NCBI GenBank assembly: GCA_029242085.1
Contig: JAQWUP010000061.1
Location: 1-64,000 of the forward strand
Origin: Porticoccaceae bacterium
Lineage (GTDB): Bacteria; Pseudomonadota; Gammaproteobacteria; Pseudomonadales; Porticoccaceae
DNA: 64,000 bases
Reading direction: 5' to 3'
Made by a program: the position numbers and the translations under genes. This document shows, in pieces, positions 47,705 to 56,437 of the stretch (within the stretch, counting starts at the first letter, position 1; every line of letters starts with the position of its first letter). Under the pieces are notes generated by a model. The model made no database searches. It saw only the letters and a program-made list of their open reading frames with translations, and was not told where the DNA came from.

Positions 47705-48946
47705 ATGGCCGTTAAAAAATTTGATATTGTTATCTATGGCGCCAGCAGTTTTGTTGGCCAAATTCTTACCGAATACCTTTACCAGCATATCGGACTGACA
47801 CGCAAAGTTAAGTGGGCCATTGCTGGCCGTTCAGAGGCCAAGCTCACCGAGCTGCGCGCCTCACTCGGAGAAGGTGCTGCAAAACTCCCTATTATTATTG
47901 CCGATTCCCATGATGAAGCCGGTCTGCGAGATATGTGTGAGCGCTCGCGAGTGATTATGTCCACGGTTGGGCCCTATGCTCTGTATGGCGAGCTGCTGGT
48001 TAAAGTCTGCGCTGAAAATGGCAATGACTACTGCGATCTGACAGGCGAAGCCTACTGGATTAAGCAGATGATGGACAGGTATCAAAAGGCCGCCAAAAAA
48101 TCTGGCGCACGTATTGTCAACTGCTGTGGTTTCGATTCAATCCCCTCTGATCTGGGCGTGCACTTTTTACAACAGGAGGGGAAACAGCGCTTTGGCAAAT
48201 TCTTCAACAATGTAAAACTGCGCGTTAAAGCCATGAAAGGCGGTGCATCTGGTGGCACCGTTGCCAGCATGATCGAGATGGTCGTAGCGGCCAAGGCCGA
48301 TCCAGAGCTGCGCAAACAGATGGGCAACCCCTATATTCTGTGCCCTGAAAAACATCGCTATACCATTCGACAGACCAGTGTTAAGGCACCGGTATTCGAT
48401 GAAGATTTCCAAGCATGGGTAGCGCCTTTTATTATGGAGGCGATTAATGCTCGAGTGGTTCTGCGCTCTAACTCATTACTCAAAATGGCCTACGGTAAAG
48501 ACTTCTCCTATGGTGAAGCTATGTTGTCTGGTCAGGGTATCAAGGGCCGACTCACTGCCTTGGGTATCGCTGGTGGCTTAGGTGCATTCGCTGGCAGCTT
48601 AATTTTTGATCCGGTTCGTAACCTGATGCAAAAATATGTACTGCCCAAGCCAGGTGAAGGTCCGAGCCTGCAAGATCAGCTAAATGGCTACTTTGATATT
48701 TGCCTTCATGGCCGCAATAAAAAAGGTCAACAGCTGATCGTTCAGGTGACCGGAGACCGAGACCCAGGCTATGGCTGTACCGCTAAAATGTTGGGTCAGG
48801 CAGGTCTGTGTCTGGCCTTTGATCTATCCGCTGAAGATAAGGCTGGAGGTTTTTGGACACCGGCAACGGCAATGGGTGATTTACTCGTGGAACGTCTGAG
48901 TAACCATGCCGGCATGACCTTCGAAACAATGGAGCTCGAACAGTAA
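47705..48946 (+). CDS. Saccharopine-dehydrogenase-like oxidoreductase (trans-acting enoyl reductase type)
   Basis: 413 residues with a Rossmann fold at the N-terminus, FDIVIYGASSFVGQILTEYL, then NCCGFDSIPSDLGV. This group includes Mycobacterium trans-acting enoyl reductases and uncharacterised eukaryotic saccharopine-dehydrogenase-like oxidoreductases; a role in lipid modification is possible. Substrate unknown. Starts at ATG 47705; an open frame begins six codons upstream. Confidence 0.85.
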   Translation: MAVKKFDIVIYGASSFVGQILTEYLYQHIGLTRKVKWAIAGRSEAKLTELRASLGEGAAKLPIIIADSHDEAGLRDMCERSRVIMSTVGPYALYGELLVKVCAENGNDYCDLTGEAYWIKQMMDRYQKAAKKSGARIVNCCGFDSIPSDLGVHFLQQEGKQRFGKFFNNVKLRVKAMKGGASGGTVASMIEMVVAAKADPELRKQMGNPYILCPEKHRYTIRQTSVKAPVFDEDFQAWVAPFIMEAINARVVLRSNSLLKMAYGKDFSYGEAMLSGQGIKGRLTALGIAGGLGAFAGSLIFDPVRNLMQKYVLPKPGEGPSLQDQLNGYFDICLHGRNKKGQQLIVQVTGDRDPGYGCTAKMLGQAGLCLAFDLSAEDKAGGFWTPATAMGDLLVERLSNHAGMTFETMELEQ

Positions 48947-48954
48947 AAGTCGAA

Positions 48955-48986
48955 AAGCACAGCTGAACTCTGATTCAGCTGTGCTT
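48955..48986. terminator. hairpin between convergent genes
   Basis: AAGCACAGCTGAA, loop CTCTGA, TTCAGCTGTGCTT: a perfect 13-bp stem nine bases after the upstream stop. No T-run follows on the plus strand, so termination strength is uncertain, but position between two converging genes suits a bidirectional terminator. Confidence 0.7.
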
Positions 48987-48996
48987 AACGTCTATA

Positions 48997-49401
48997 TCAG
49001 GCGTTAGATCCCTTGACCAGATAACCTGCGATTACGCCAGCAACGGTTAATTCAATAAGATGAATCGCAAACCAGCTCTCTGCCAAAAACAGGGAAATAG
49101 GCATATAGACATAGCTGCCGAACCCTGCCATCACCCCTGACGCCAGCCCAAATAATGCACCGAATTTAATGCCGGTGGACAATGATTTTGGATTGACAAA
49201 ATACTGGTACAGCGCAACAAAGCAAAAGCTGTAAATCAATGTTACCGCAGACATCAGCAATGGGTTCATCTGATCTTCCGGCCGCCATAGGTGTGCTGTC
49301 GCCTGGTAGGTTTCCATAAGCAGTCTGCCATGGGCCAGAAAATCTATAATTGTCCATGTAATAAATACCGCAATCGTCGCTAATAAATTTTGCTTAAACA
49401 T
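48997..49401 (-). CDS. Four-helix membrane protein of unknown function
   Basis: 134 residues with about four membrane helices: LLATIAVFITWTIIDFLAHG, LLMSAVTLIYSFCFVALYQYF, FGALFGLASGVMAGFGSYVY and AIHLIELTVAGVIAGYLV. GGGAGATAATA precedes the ATG. I do not recognise a named family. Divergent from ettA. Confidence 0.75.
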   Translation of the reverse strand: MFKQNLLATIAVFITWTIIDFLAHGRLLMETYQATAHLWRPEDQMNPLLMSAVTLIYSFCFVALYQYFVNPKSLSTGIKFGALFGLASGVMAGFGSYVYMPISLFLAESWFAIHLIELTVAGVIAGYLVKGSNA

Positions 49402-49459
49402 TATTATCTCCCTGATTTATTTGATGGTGGTATTAAAAATAGGAGGTAACTCCGGGTTA

Positions 49460-49488
49460 TTCAAGTAGAATGCGACTCTGGATATATA
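49460..49488 (+). promoter_or_regulatory. sigma-70-like promoter candidate for ettA
   Basis: TTCAAG (49460-49465), 17 bases, TATATA (49483-49488), about 60 nt before the ettA ATG. The 146-nt divergent gap shows nothing else clear. Confidence 0.3.
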
Positions 49489-49547
49489 ACACCCATATGT
49501 GGCGCTTTTCGCAGGGTTAAATTTCTACAGAGTCGGCAAATAATTCA

Positions 49548-51212
49548 ATGGCACAATACGTATACACAATGAACCGGGTGAGCAAAATTGTTCCCCCAAA
49601 ACGACAAATTCTGAAAGACGTCTCTCTGTCTTTTTTCCCCGGTGCAAAGATCGGTGTTCTGGGGCTCAACGGTTCAGGTAAGTCCACCCTTTTAAAAATA
49701 ATGGCCGGTCTGGACGCCGATATTCAGGGCGAAGCTCGGGCTATGCCGGGCATGAAGGTTGGCTATCTGGCTCAGGAGCCTCTGCTCGATCCCGACAAAG
49801 ACGTACGCGGCAATGTTGAAGACGGCATGCGTGAAGCGGTCGATGCCCTCAAGGATTTAGAGCAGGTCTATGTCGACTATGCCGACCCAGACGCCGACTT
49901 TGATGAACTGGCCAAAAAGCAGGGTAATCTCGAGGCCATTATTGAAGCCTGGGATGCCCACAATTTAGACCATGCCTTGGATGTCGCTGCGGATGCACTG
50001 CGCCTGCCTCCCTGGGATGCAGATGTCACTTCACTGTCAGGTGGTGAAAAGCGCCGCGTGGCACTGTGCCGACTGTTACTGTCGCGACCGGATATGTTGC
50101 TGCTCGATGAACCGACAAACCACCTCGATGCTGAGTCGGTATTTTGGCTAGAGAAATTTCTCGAGGAGTTCTCAGGCACCGTGGTTGCTGTCACTCACGA
50201 TAGATACTTTCTCGACAATGTTGCCGGCTGGATTCTAGAACTGGATCGCGGCCATGGCATTCCCTACGAGGGTAACTACTCGACCTGGCTGGAAGCGAAA
50301 ACCAGACGTCTGTCGACCGAATCTAAACAGGAAGAATCTCGTCAGCGCGCGCTCAAGCAAGAATTGGAATGGGTACGCCAAAATCCCAAGGGCCGTCAGG
50401 CTAAAAACAAGGCCCGTCTGGCCAGATTTGATGAGCTTAATTCGCAAGAGTTTCAGTCGCGCAATGAAACCAATGAAATCTATATCGCACCGGGCGAGCG
50501 CCTTGGTGACAAGGTTATTGTGCTAGACAAAGTGAGCAAAGGGTTTGGCGGCAATCTGTTAATTGATAATTTATCACTGTCTATTCCCAAGGGCTCAGTG
50601 GTGGGCATTATCGGCGGTAATGGTGCAGGTAAATCAACCCTATTCCGCATGATTTCAGGCTCAGAACAGCCCGATAGTGGCACCGTCACCCTCGGTGAGA
50701 CAGTCAAGGTTGCCTATGTGGAACAGGGCCGTGAGAACCTCGATGACAATCAAAATGTCTGGGAGGCAATATCCGGCGGACATGACATGCTTAAAATTGG
50801 CAACTACGAAGTTTCGTCACGGGCCTATGCCGGTCGCTTTAACTTTAGAGGCTCCGATCAGCAGAAACGCGTCGGTGAGCTTTCCGGTGGTGAGCGCGGT
50901 CGCCTGCACCTGGCCAATACCTTGAAGCAGGGTGCCAATGTACTACTGCTCGATGAACCCTCGAATGACTTGGATATTGAAACCTTGCGCGCCCTTGAAG
51001 AGGCCGTGTTGTCGTTTCCCGGCTGTGTGATGGTAATATCACACGATCGCTGGTTCCTCGATCGTATTGCTACCCATACTCTGGCCTACGAAGACAATGG
51101 CGATGTGGTGTTCTTCGAAGGCAGCTACACCCAGTATCACGAGGACTTTTTGCAACGCAAAGGGGATGATGCTTCACCCACCAGAGTTAAACACAAGCGC
51201 TTAAAAGCCTAA
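49548..51212 (+). CDS. ettA: EttA, energy-dependent translational throttle (ABC-F)
   Basis: ABC-F protein that binds the ribosomal E site and gates the first elongation step by ADP/ATP ratio. 554 residues, close to E. coli: Walker A GLNGSGKST and GGNGAGKST, signatures LSGGEKRRVALCRLL and LSGGERGRLHLANTL, the arm region between helices of cassette 1, and the PtIM linker (LEAKTRRLSTESKQEESRQRALKQELEWVRQNPKGRQAKNKARLARF). MAQYVYTMNRVSKIVPPKRQILKD is a hallmark start. Confidence 0.97.
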   Translation: MAQYVYTMNRVSKIVPPKRQILKDVSLSFFPGAKIGVLGLNGSGKSTLLKIMAGLDADIQGEARAMPGMKVGYLAQEPLLDPDKDVRGNVEDGMREAVDALKDLEQVYVDYADPDADFDELAKKQGNLEAIIEAWDAHNLDHALDVAADALRLPPWDADVTSLSGGEKRRVALCRLLLSRPDMLLLDEPTNHLDAESVFWLEKFLEEFSGTVVAVTHDRYFLDNVAGWILELDRGHGIPYEGNYSTWLEAKTRRLSTESKQEESRQRALKQELEWVRQNPKGRQAKNKARLARFDELNSQEFQSRNETNEIYIAPGERLGDKVIVLDKVSKGFGGNLLIDNLSLSIPKGSVVGIIGGNGAGKSTLFRMISGSEQPDSGTVTLGETVKVAYVEQGRENLDDNQNVWEAISGGHDMLKIGNYEVSSRAYAGRFNFRGSDQQKRVGELSGGERGRLHLANTLKQGANVLLLDEPSNDLDIETLRALEEAVLSFPGCVMVISHDRWFLDRIATHTLAYEDNGDVVFFEGSYTQYHEDFLQRKGDDASPTRVKHKRLKA

Positions 51213-51221
51213 GGATTTGTA

Positions 51222-51650
51222 ATGAGCAGTATTTGGCACCTCAGACCCGACATCGATGTAATGAACAACGAGATGAACATGGACACTATTGTCGATCATC
51301 TGGGCATTGTGATGACCGAAGTCGGCGATGATTTTATAACCGGCACAATGCCTGCTGATGCAAGAACGTTTCAGCCCTATGGTGTGGTCCATGGCGGTGC
51401 TAATGTGGTGTTGGCTGAGACAATCGGCAGCACTGCCTGTGCCCATGTAATTGACTTTACCAAGTACAGATGCCTGGGGCAGGAAGTGAGCGCAACTCAC
51501 CTTCGCCCAGTTTCATCCGGCGTGGTAACTGGTACTGCAAAGCCCATACATTTAGGTAGACGCTCCCATGTATGGGAAATCCGACTGACCAATGAACAGG
51601 GCAAGCTGACCTGCATCTCAAAACTGATTATGGCAATCGTGCCAAACTAA
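51222..51650 (+). CDS. Hotdog-fold thioesterase (YdiI/PaaI-like)
   Basis: 142 residues. The catalytic glutamate E66 follows VVHGGANVVLAE, as in E. coli YdiI (MenI), and LGIVMTEVGDDFITGTMPAD is the typical opening. Substrate may be an acyl-CoA such as 1,4-dihydroxy-2-naphthoyl-CoA or aryl-CoA but is not decided. Its last four bases overlap the end of the convergent membrane-protein gene. Confidence 0.9.
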   Translation: MSSIWHLRPDIDVMNNEMNMDTIVDHLGIVMTEVGDDFITGTMPADARTFQPYGVVHGGANVVLAETIGSTACAHVIDFTKYRCLGQEVSATHLRPVSSGVVTGTAKPIHLGRRSHVWEIRLTNEQGKLTCISKLIMAIVPN

Positions 51651-52492
51651 TTGGCCTCTTGGGTCGCATTTGCAATGGTCTCTGCCTGCCATTGAAATAG
51701 ATTCATTTCGATAAACACAAAGGCCACCAGCCACATAAAGGCATCCCAGAAATCAAGAAAGTCACCCAGCAGTCCCCAGTAGGCAGCGGCGACGAAAAGT
51801 ATGCCGTAGAGCACCATCTTGACGATCTTGCTTACCGACACCGCAGTGCCCTGTAGCCGCCCTCGCAACTGTAACCAGACATCCACTTCCAAGATCACTA
51901 CCACTGCCACCCAGGTCGCAGAGTTGATCACATCGACCCAAGCCAACCATTGGATATCAACCCAGTTTGATGCACTGCCCAACACCTGCTGGCCATTGAG
52001 CTTAAATAGTCCCTCATCGGCCAGGGCAGCACAGCTCTCCAAATCCAATAGCGGATACTCATCCAATGTGGCGATACTCGAATAACCCTGCCCCACTAGC
52101 GCGCAAAGATCCTCGGTAACAAAAGGGGACATATTGTAGGTGAGCAGCATTTTGCTGAGGTAACCGTAGAGGGCATACCCAATAAAGCCGTAGCTAAACA
52201 GACGCAGACCTAGGAAGGTTAGTTTTACATTGGTTTTACGCAGACTGTCATCATCTAACACCGAGGTTTCCATTTCGAACAACAGCAGCAATAAGATCCA
52301 GGCCGCAGTATCAATAGTGGAGGCAAAGCCCTGAATAATATCGACCAGATTAATACCCTGACTGAAGGTCTGCTCGGTTGCCAGCATCTCCTCTTGGAAA
52401 AACAGCAAGATATTAAGCGATAGCAATGCATAGACCGTGTACTTAAACGCTTTGAAGATAAGCTGTGGCTGGAATAGTTTTACGGCAGACAT
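51647..52492 (-). CDS. Multi-pass membrane protein of unknown function
   Basis: 281 residues with about six membrane helices (e.g. YTVYALLSLNILLFF, TAAWILLLLLFEMETSV, LRLFSYGFIGYALYGYL, ATWVAVVVILEVDVWLQLRG, MVLYGILFVAAAYWGLL, AFMWLVAFVFIEMNLF). An extracytoplasmic loop of about 60 residues has two to three cysteines (CALVGQG, ESCAALADEG). No family recognised. Confidence 0.8.
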   Translation of the reverse strand: MSAVKLFQPQLIFKAFKYTVYALLSLNILLFFQEEMLATEQTFSQGINLVDIIQGFASTIDTAAWILLLLLFEMETSVLDDDSLRKTNVKLTFLGLRLFSYGFIGYALYGYLSKMLLTYNMSPFVTEDLCALVGQGYSSIATLDEYPLLDLESCAALADEGLFKLNGQQVLGSASNWVDIQWLAWVDVINSATWVAVVVILEVDVWLQLRGRLQGTAVSVSKIVKMVLYGILFVAAAYWGLLGDFLDFWDAFMWLVAFVFIEMNLFQWQAETIANATQEAN

Positions 52493-52517
52493 AACAGTTT
52501 CCGGATAGGCAGATTTA

Positions 52518-53063
52518 TTATAGGTGCGTCAGAAGGGTCCGAATAATTAGCTCTAGCCCCTGCTGGTCGCGATGATCAAAGCGATCAACCTCTGGACTAT
52601 CGATATCCAGCACCGCAATAAGCTTTCCTTCACTAATGAGCGGCACAACAATCTCCGATCTGGAGGCCACATCACAGGCAATATGCCCGGGAAACTGATG
52701 CACATCGGCAACAATAATGGTTTTAAGCATCTGTGCAGCGGTACCACAGACCCCTTTGCCCATATCAATACGCGAGCAAGCCGGCTTACCCTGAAAGGGT
52801 CCAAGCACCAATTTATTGCGCTTGAGTAAATAGAAGCCAAGCCAGTTGATATTGCCGAGTTCTTGCCACAGCAGTGCAGTGCAGTTAGCCAAATTGGCAG
52901 TACGATCACTCTCATCACTGATCAGACCAGAGAGTTGCTCACACAATTGCAGGTAGTTAACTAGGGGAATATCTTTAGTCACAGCACTTCTCGAGTGACG
53001 GTCAGAATCAATAATGGTCTGCAAGCGCTGACTGATAGACTGATTACTGGACTGCTGCGTCAC
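52518..53063 (-). CDS. msrC: Free methionine-(R)-sulfoxide reductase
   Basis: GAF-domain enzyme that reduces free Met-R-SO with thioredoxin. The three redox cysteines are C96 (KPACSRI), C106 (GKGVCGTAA) and C130 (PGHIACDVASRSEIVVPL), as in E. coli fRMsr, in a 181-residue protein. Its start lies inside the end of the SPOR lipoprotein gene (20-bp overlap). Confidence 0.92.
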   Translation of the reverse strand: MTQQSSNQSISQRLQTIIDSDRHSRSAVTKDIPLVNYLQLCEQLSGLISDESDRTANLANCTALLWQELGNINWLGFYLLKRNKLVLGPFQGKPACSRIDMGKGVCGTAAQMLKTIIVADVHQFPGHIACDVASRSEIVVPLISEGKLIAVLDIDSPEVDRFDHRDQQGLELIIRTLLTHL

Positions 53064-53601
53064 TAAGAGACCTCATCGAACGTATCCAGTAATTGACTTG
53101 TTGCGCGGCTAACTGTGCCGCACCTTGCTGCGCCTCTTCTTGTGAACTGTATTGCCCCAAAACCACCACGGAATAAGGCTGACCATTGACCAGTGTATCG
53201 ACAATTTGCATATCGCCTTCTAACACCAGATCGTCAATAACCGAGGCCGCGACCTCTCTACTGGCAAAGGCGCCAATTTGAATGGTGAAGCCGCTACTAC
53301 TCAGCGTCGGCTGCTGCTCTGATACAGTCTCAGGGGCGGCCGCTGGCAGCGCCACAGATACCGGCTCCTGTGCTGGAGAATCCTCTACTATTACAGGCTC
53401 TGCACTGACCGGTGTAGTGATCAGCACACCATCTTTCATGGTCTTTTTAGCACAGCGCCAATCTTCCTCCGAGTTCACATCGCCCTCGCAGTGCCAACCA
53501 ATATATTCCCCATTGGGGCCCACTTCGGAGGGCACAAAATTAGATGTGCAGGCGGTCAGAGTGGAGAGTAATAGAGGGGTTAACCATAGAAATTTAAACA
53601 C
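53044..53601 (-). CDS. SPOR-domain lipoprotein
   Basis: 185 residues: lipobox LLLSTLTAC (C18), a low-complexity Pro/Val/Ala linker (about 65-100) and a C-terminal SPOR domain (GFTIQIGAFASREVAASVIDDL to VNYWIRSM). SPOR domains bind denuded glycan strands at division sites, so a septum-associated role is likely. Two-cysteine segment WHCEGDVNSEEDWRCAKK precedes the linker. Overlaps msrC by 20 bp. Confidence 0.88.
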   Translation of the reverse strand: MFKFLWLTPLLLSTLTACTSNFVPSEVGPNGEYIGWHCEGDVNSEEDWRCAKKTMKDGVLITTPVSAEPVIVEDSPAQEPVSVALPAAAPETVSEQQPTLSSSGFTIQIGAFASREVAASVIDDLVLEGDMQIVDTLVNGQPYSVVVLGQYSSQEEAQQGAAQLAAQQVNYWIRSMRSLSDAAVQ

Positions 53602-53651
53602 AAGAGCACCTGATTATTTTTATGCTGCAACACGCGACTTCAGAGGCTCTA

Positions 53652-53915
53652 TTAAATCCCCATTTTGGCTAACATGTCCAGCACTTGGCGCACGGCAAAG
53701 GCAACTTTTGGATGATCAACTTCGTAGGCTGCAGCTTTTTCCTCAAGGCTTGGTCTGAAGCTCTGCTCGATTTCGCCCTCTGCATTAGACAGATTGACTA
53801 TATCAGTCATCAGATTAGTCCACAGGTCACGGTCGGCTGGCGTAACCTGAGATGCAGTTTGCAACTCAGAGCGCAGTTCTTCGAGTTTAGCTTTTAGCTC
53901 ATCGTTATTGGTCAT
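53652..53915 (-). CDS. DUF4404-family protein
   Basis: About 87 residues, helical and acidic: MTNNDELKAKLEELRSELQ, then FRPSLEEKAAAYEVDHPKVAFAVRQVLDMLAKMGI, fitting DUF4404. No known function. The ATG 53915 has GGAG 6 nt upstream and is preferred to a start four codons earlier. Divergent from amt. Confidence 0.8.
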   Translation of the reverse strand: MTNNDELKAKLEELRSELQTASQVTPADRDLWTNLMTDIVNLSNAEGEIEQSFRPSLEEKAAAYEVDHPKVAFAVRQVLDMLAKMGI

Positions 53916-54077
53916 ACCATTCTCCATTCAAAATCAATTACTCTATAGAGTATAGACAGGGCGCGGGAATCTGAATGCAACAGATTAGTGCACAATTATT
54001 CTATGCGGCACATAAATTGCATATCACAGTGCACAAGTAGGCATTTAGAGCCTACAGAGCAGTTTTTTGATCAGGTA

Positions 54078-54093
54078 TGGTGCAATTATGGCC
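54078..54093 (+). promoter_or_regulatory. sigma-54-like promoter candidate for amt
   Basis: TGGTGC-AATTA-TGGCC keeps the invariant GG-N10-GC spacing (GG 54079-54080, GC 54091-54092) but matches TGGCAC-N5-TTGCA at only 7 of 11 bases. It is about 54 nt before the amt ATG. A TGCA-N8-TGCA dyad (54018-54033) lies upstream and resembles an NtrC half-site pair loosely. Confidence 0.3.
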
Positions 54094-54146
54094 AGCTGAT
54101 TACTTATTACGCACTATATTGGTGCTTTATTTATAGAGGGAACATA

Positions 54147-55457
54147 ATGTTATCTGGTACTCGACTCGTCGCCCAAGGTATTCTTGCGCTTCTTATCACC
54201 ACCTTATCTACCCAAGTTTTTGCCGACGAATTAAACGGGGCAAACACTTCGTGGATTCTGACTTCAACTGCACTTGTTTTATTTATGACCATTCCCGGCC
54301 TGTCTCTGTTTTACGGCGGCTTGGTACGCTCTAAAAATGTTCTCTCGGTTCTAATGCAGTGTTTTGCAGTAACCTGCGTCGCATCGGTTATCTGGTTTGC
54401 TGTGGGTTACAGTATGGCCTTTAGTGATGGCGGCTCAGCTAACTGGTTTATCGGTGGACTGGATAATGTATTTCTAGGCAATGTACTCGAAGGCACAATG
54501 GCCGGCGATATCCCTGAATCCCTATTTGCCATGTTCCAAATGACCTTCGCCATTATCACACCAGCCCTTATTGTTGGCGCCTTTGCTGAGCGTATGCGCT
54601 TCAGTGCCATGCTGCTGTTTAGCGCCCTGTGGTTGATTGCTGTTTATGTGCCTATTACCCACTGGGTATGGGGCGGCGGCTGGCTCGGTGAAATGGGCCT
54701 GCTGGACTTTGCTGGTGGTACTGTTGTGCATATCACTGCCGGTGTAGGCGCTCTGGTTGCAGCACTGGTGCTGGGTAACCGTAAAGGCTTCCCACAGCAG
54801 GCAATGCCTCCACATAATCTAGCTATGACGGTTACTGGCGCTGGCATGCTTTGGGTTGGCTGGTTTGGCTTTAACGCAGGCTCTGCACTGGCTGCTAATG
54901 GCGACGCTGCTATGGCTATGCTGGTGACACATATCTCTGCCGCTGCCGGTTCACTGGCGTGGATGAGCATGGAGTGGATCAAGCACGGAAAACCATCTGT
55001 ACTGGGCATTGTGACTGGTATGGTTGCAGGCTTGGGTACCATTACTCCAGCCTCTGGCTTTGTGGGCCCTGGCGGCGCACTGGTTATTGGCTTTAGTGCC
55101 GGTATTATCTGTTATTACGCCACACAGGCAATTAAGCAGCGCTGGAAAATTGATGATTCTCTCGATGTATTCCCGGTTCACGGTGTCGGCGGTATGCTCG
55201 GCACATTGTACGCCGGAATCTTCGCCTCTGATGCGCTAGGTGTGTTTAGCGGTCAGGGTTATAACGAAGGTATGAATATGATGAGCCAGGTACAAGTTCA
55301 AATTATGGGTATTGCCTCGACGTTCGTCTATACAGGTATAGTGACATTTATACTGTTGAAACTTGTCGATAAGATGTTAGTATTGCGTGTCGATGAAGAA
55401 AGCGAAACAAGTGGTCTCGATCTCGTAGAGCATAATGAGAGGGGGTATGACCTATAA
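54147..55457 (+). CDS. amt: Ammonium transporter
   Basis: AmtB-family ammonium channel, about 436 residues with a signal sequence (LVAQGILALLITTLSTQVFA) and eleven membrane helices. SWILTSTALVLFMTIPGLSLFYGGLVRSKNVLSVLMQC, VYVPITHWVWGGGWL, DFAGGTVVHITAGVGALVAALVLGNRKGF and VFPVHGVGGMLGTLYAG are family blocks; the twin pore histidines are in VVHITAG and FPVHGVGG. ATG 54147 with GAGGG 8 nt upstream is used instead of an open frame from 53988. No glnK is adjacent. Followed by a clear terminator. Confidence 0.95.
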   Translation: MLSGTRLVAQGILALLITTLSTQVFADELNGANTSWILTSTALVLFMTIPGLSLFYGGLVRSKNVLSVLMQCFAVTCVASVIWFAVGYSMAFSDGGSANWFIGGLDNVFLGNVLEGTMAGDIPESLFAMFQMTFAIITPALIVGAFAERMRFSAMLLFSALWLIAVYVPITHWVWGGGWLGEMGLLDFAGGTVVHITAGVGALVAALVLGNRKGFPQQAMPPHNLAMTVTGAGMLWVGWFGFNAGSALAANGDAAMAMLVTHISAAAGSLAWMSMEWIKHGKPSVLGIVTGMVAGLGTITPASGFVGPGGALVIGFSAGIICYYATQAIKQRWKIDDSLDVFPVHGVGGMLGTLYAGIFASDALGVFSGQGYNEGMNMMSQVQVQIMGIASTFVYTGIVTFILLKLVDKMLVLRVDEESETSGLDLVEHNERGYDL

Positions 55458-55539
55458 TAAGAATTCACGGGGAATAACTAAAAACGTCCGAACACTACTG
55501 TTGCACACAGATGTGACAGAGTGAAAAAAAGGGACACTT

Positions 55540-55569
55540 AAAGCCGCTAACATTGTTAGCGGCTTTTTT
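55540..55569 (+). terminator. Rho-independent terminator of amt
   Basis: AAAGCCGCTAAC, loop ATT, GTTAGCGGCTTT, with the T-run reaching 55569: a 12-bp stem with a U-tail. It also separates amt from the convergent btuF gene ending at 55571. Confidence 0.92.
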
Positions 55570-55570
55570 A

Positions 55571-56437
55571 TTACTGGCCGCGGGCGCGATCCATATAGTC
55601 GCACATCATTTCTGCACCCTCGAGAATACGCACTGAATGGCGCTGCATTAGATCCGATGGGATCAGGTAGATCTGTTTATTAATTACCGCTGATATACCT
55701 CGCCACTGCTGCCAGATGCTGTACCAGCGGGACTGTTCTTCTTGACTCCCTCCGGCAATAATCATCTGCGGATCTGCAGCTACAACCGACTCAATGTTGA
55801 CGTAAGGCACCAGAGGCGCGGCGTCGGCAAAAATATTCTCACCACCGCAGAGAGTGATCACATCGCTGACCATATGCTTGCCATTTAAGGTGATGAGCGG
55901 CTCGTCCCATATCTGATAGAAAGTTCTTACTAGTGGCTTGTTAATTTGGGCAGCACCCAGTGCCTTTAGCCTCTGACTAAAGTTTTCAGCTAGGTGCTCG
56001 GCTTTATCCCGGTTGCCGGTAAGCTGCCCAAAACGCCGAAATAGATTGGGGATAGCTTCCATCTTGCTGGTTTCCACTACAAATACTGGAATACCCAGTT
56101 TGCGCAGCGGATTAATAATCTTGTCGCCATTACCAGTCTGCCAGGCAATCACTAGATCGGGTTTTAACGATAGAATCAATTCATAATTTGCCGCTGCGTG
56201 GTTATTGACTCGTAAAATACTTTTGGCCGCCTCCGGATAATTGCTGTACTCGTCAGCGCCCACTATTTGCTCGCCTGCCCCAATATAAAACAGTACCTCA
56301 GTTATATTGGGTGCCAGGCTGATAATGCGCTGGGTAGGTTGCTCAAGTCGAACTTCCTGGCCATTGTCATCGACTACTACAACAGTCCCTGCCGCTGGCA
56401 GAGCCATGCATAGCAATAACAGCATCCAACTGCGCAT
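55571..56437 (-). CDS. btuF: BtuF, periplasmic cobalamin-binding protein
   Basis: 288 residues with a signal peptide (MRSWMLLLLCMALPAAG) and the periplasmic-binding class III fold: RIISLAPNITEVLFYIGAGEQIVGADEYSNYPEAAKSI, LKPDLVIAW, and LRKLGIPVFVVETSKMEAI. Supplies vitamin B12 to BtuCD. Last gene of the riboswitch-led operon; it overlaps btuD by one base. Could bind haem or another metal complex in other contexts, but the neighbours decide for corrinoid. Confidence 0.88.
   Translation of the reverse strand: MRSWMLLLLCMALPAAGTVVVVDDNGQEVRLEQPTQRIISLAPNITEVLFYIGAGEQIVGADEYSNYPEAAKSILRVNNHAAANYELILSLKPDLVIAWQTGNGDKIINPLRKLGIPVFVVETSKMEAIPNLFRRFGQLTGNRDKAEHLAENFSQRLKALGAAQINKPLVRTFYQIWDEPLITLNGKHMVSDVITLCGGENIFADAAPLVPYVNIESVVAADPQMIIAGGSQEEQSRWYSIWQQWRGISAVINKQIYLIPSDLMQRHSVRILEGAEMMCDYMDRARGQ

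Noticed and set aside
53988-54146. 53-codon N-terminal extension of the ammonium transporter
   Set aside because: GAGGG just before ATG 54147 and the signal sequence starting there; the extension is not protein-like for this family.
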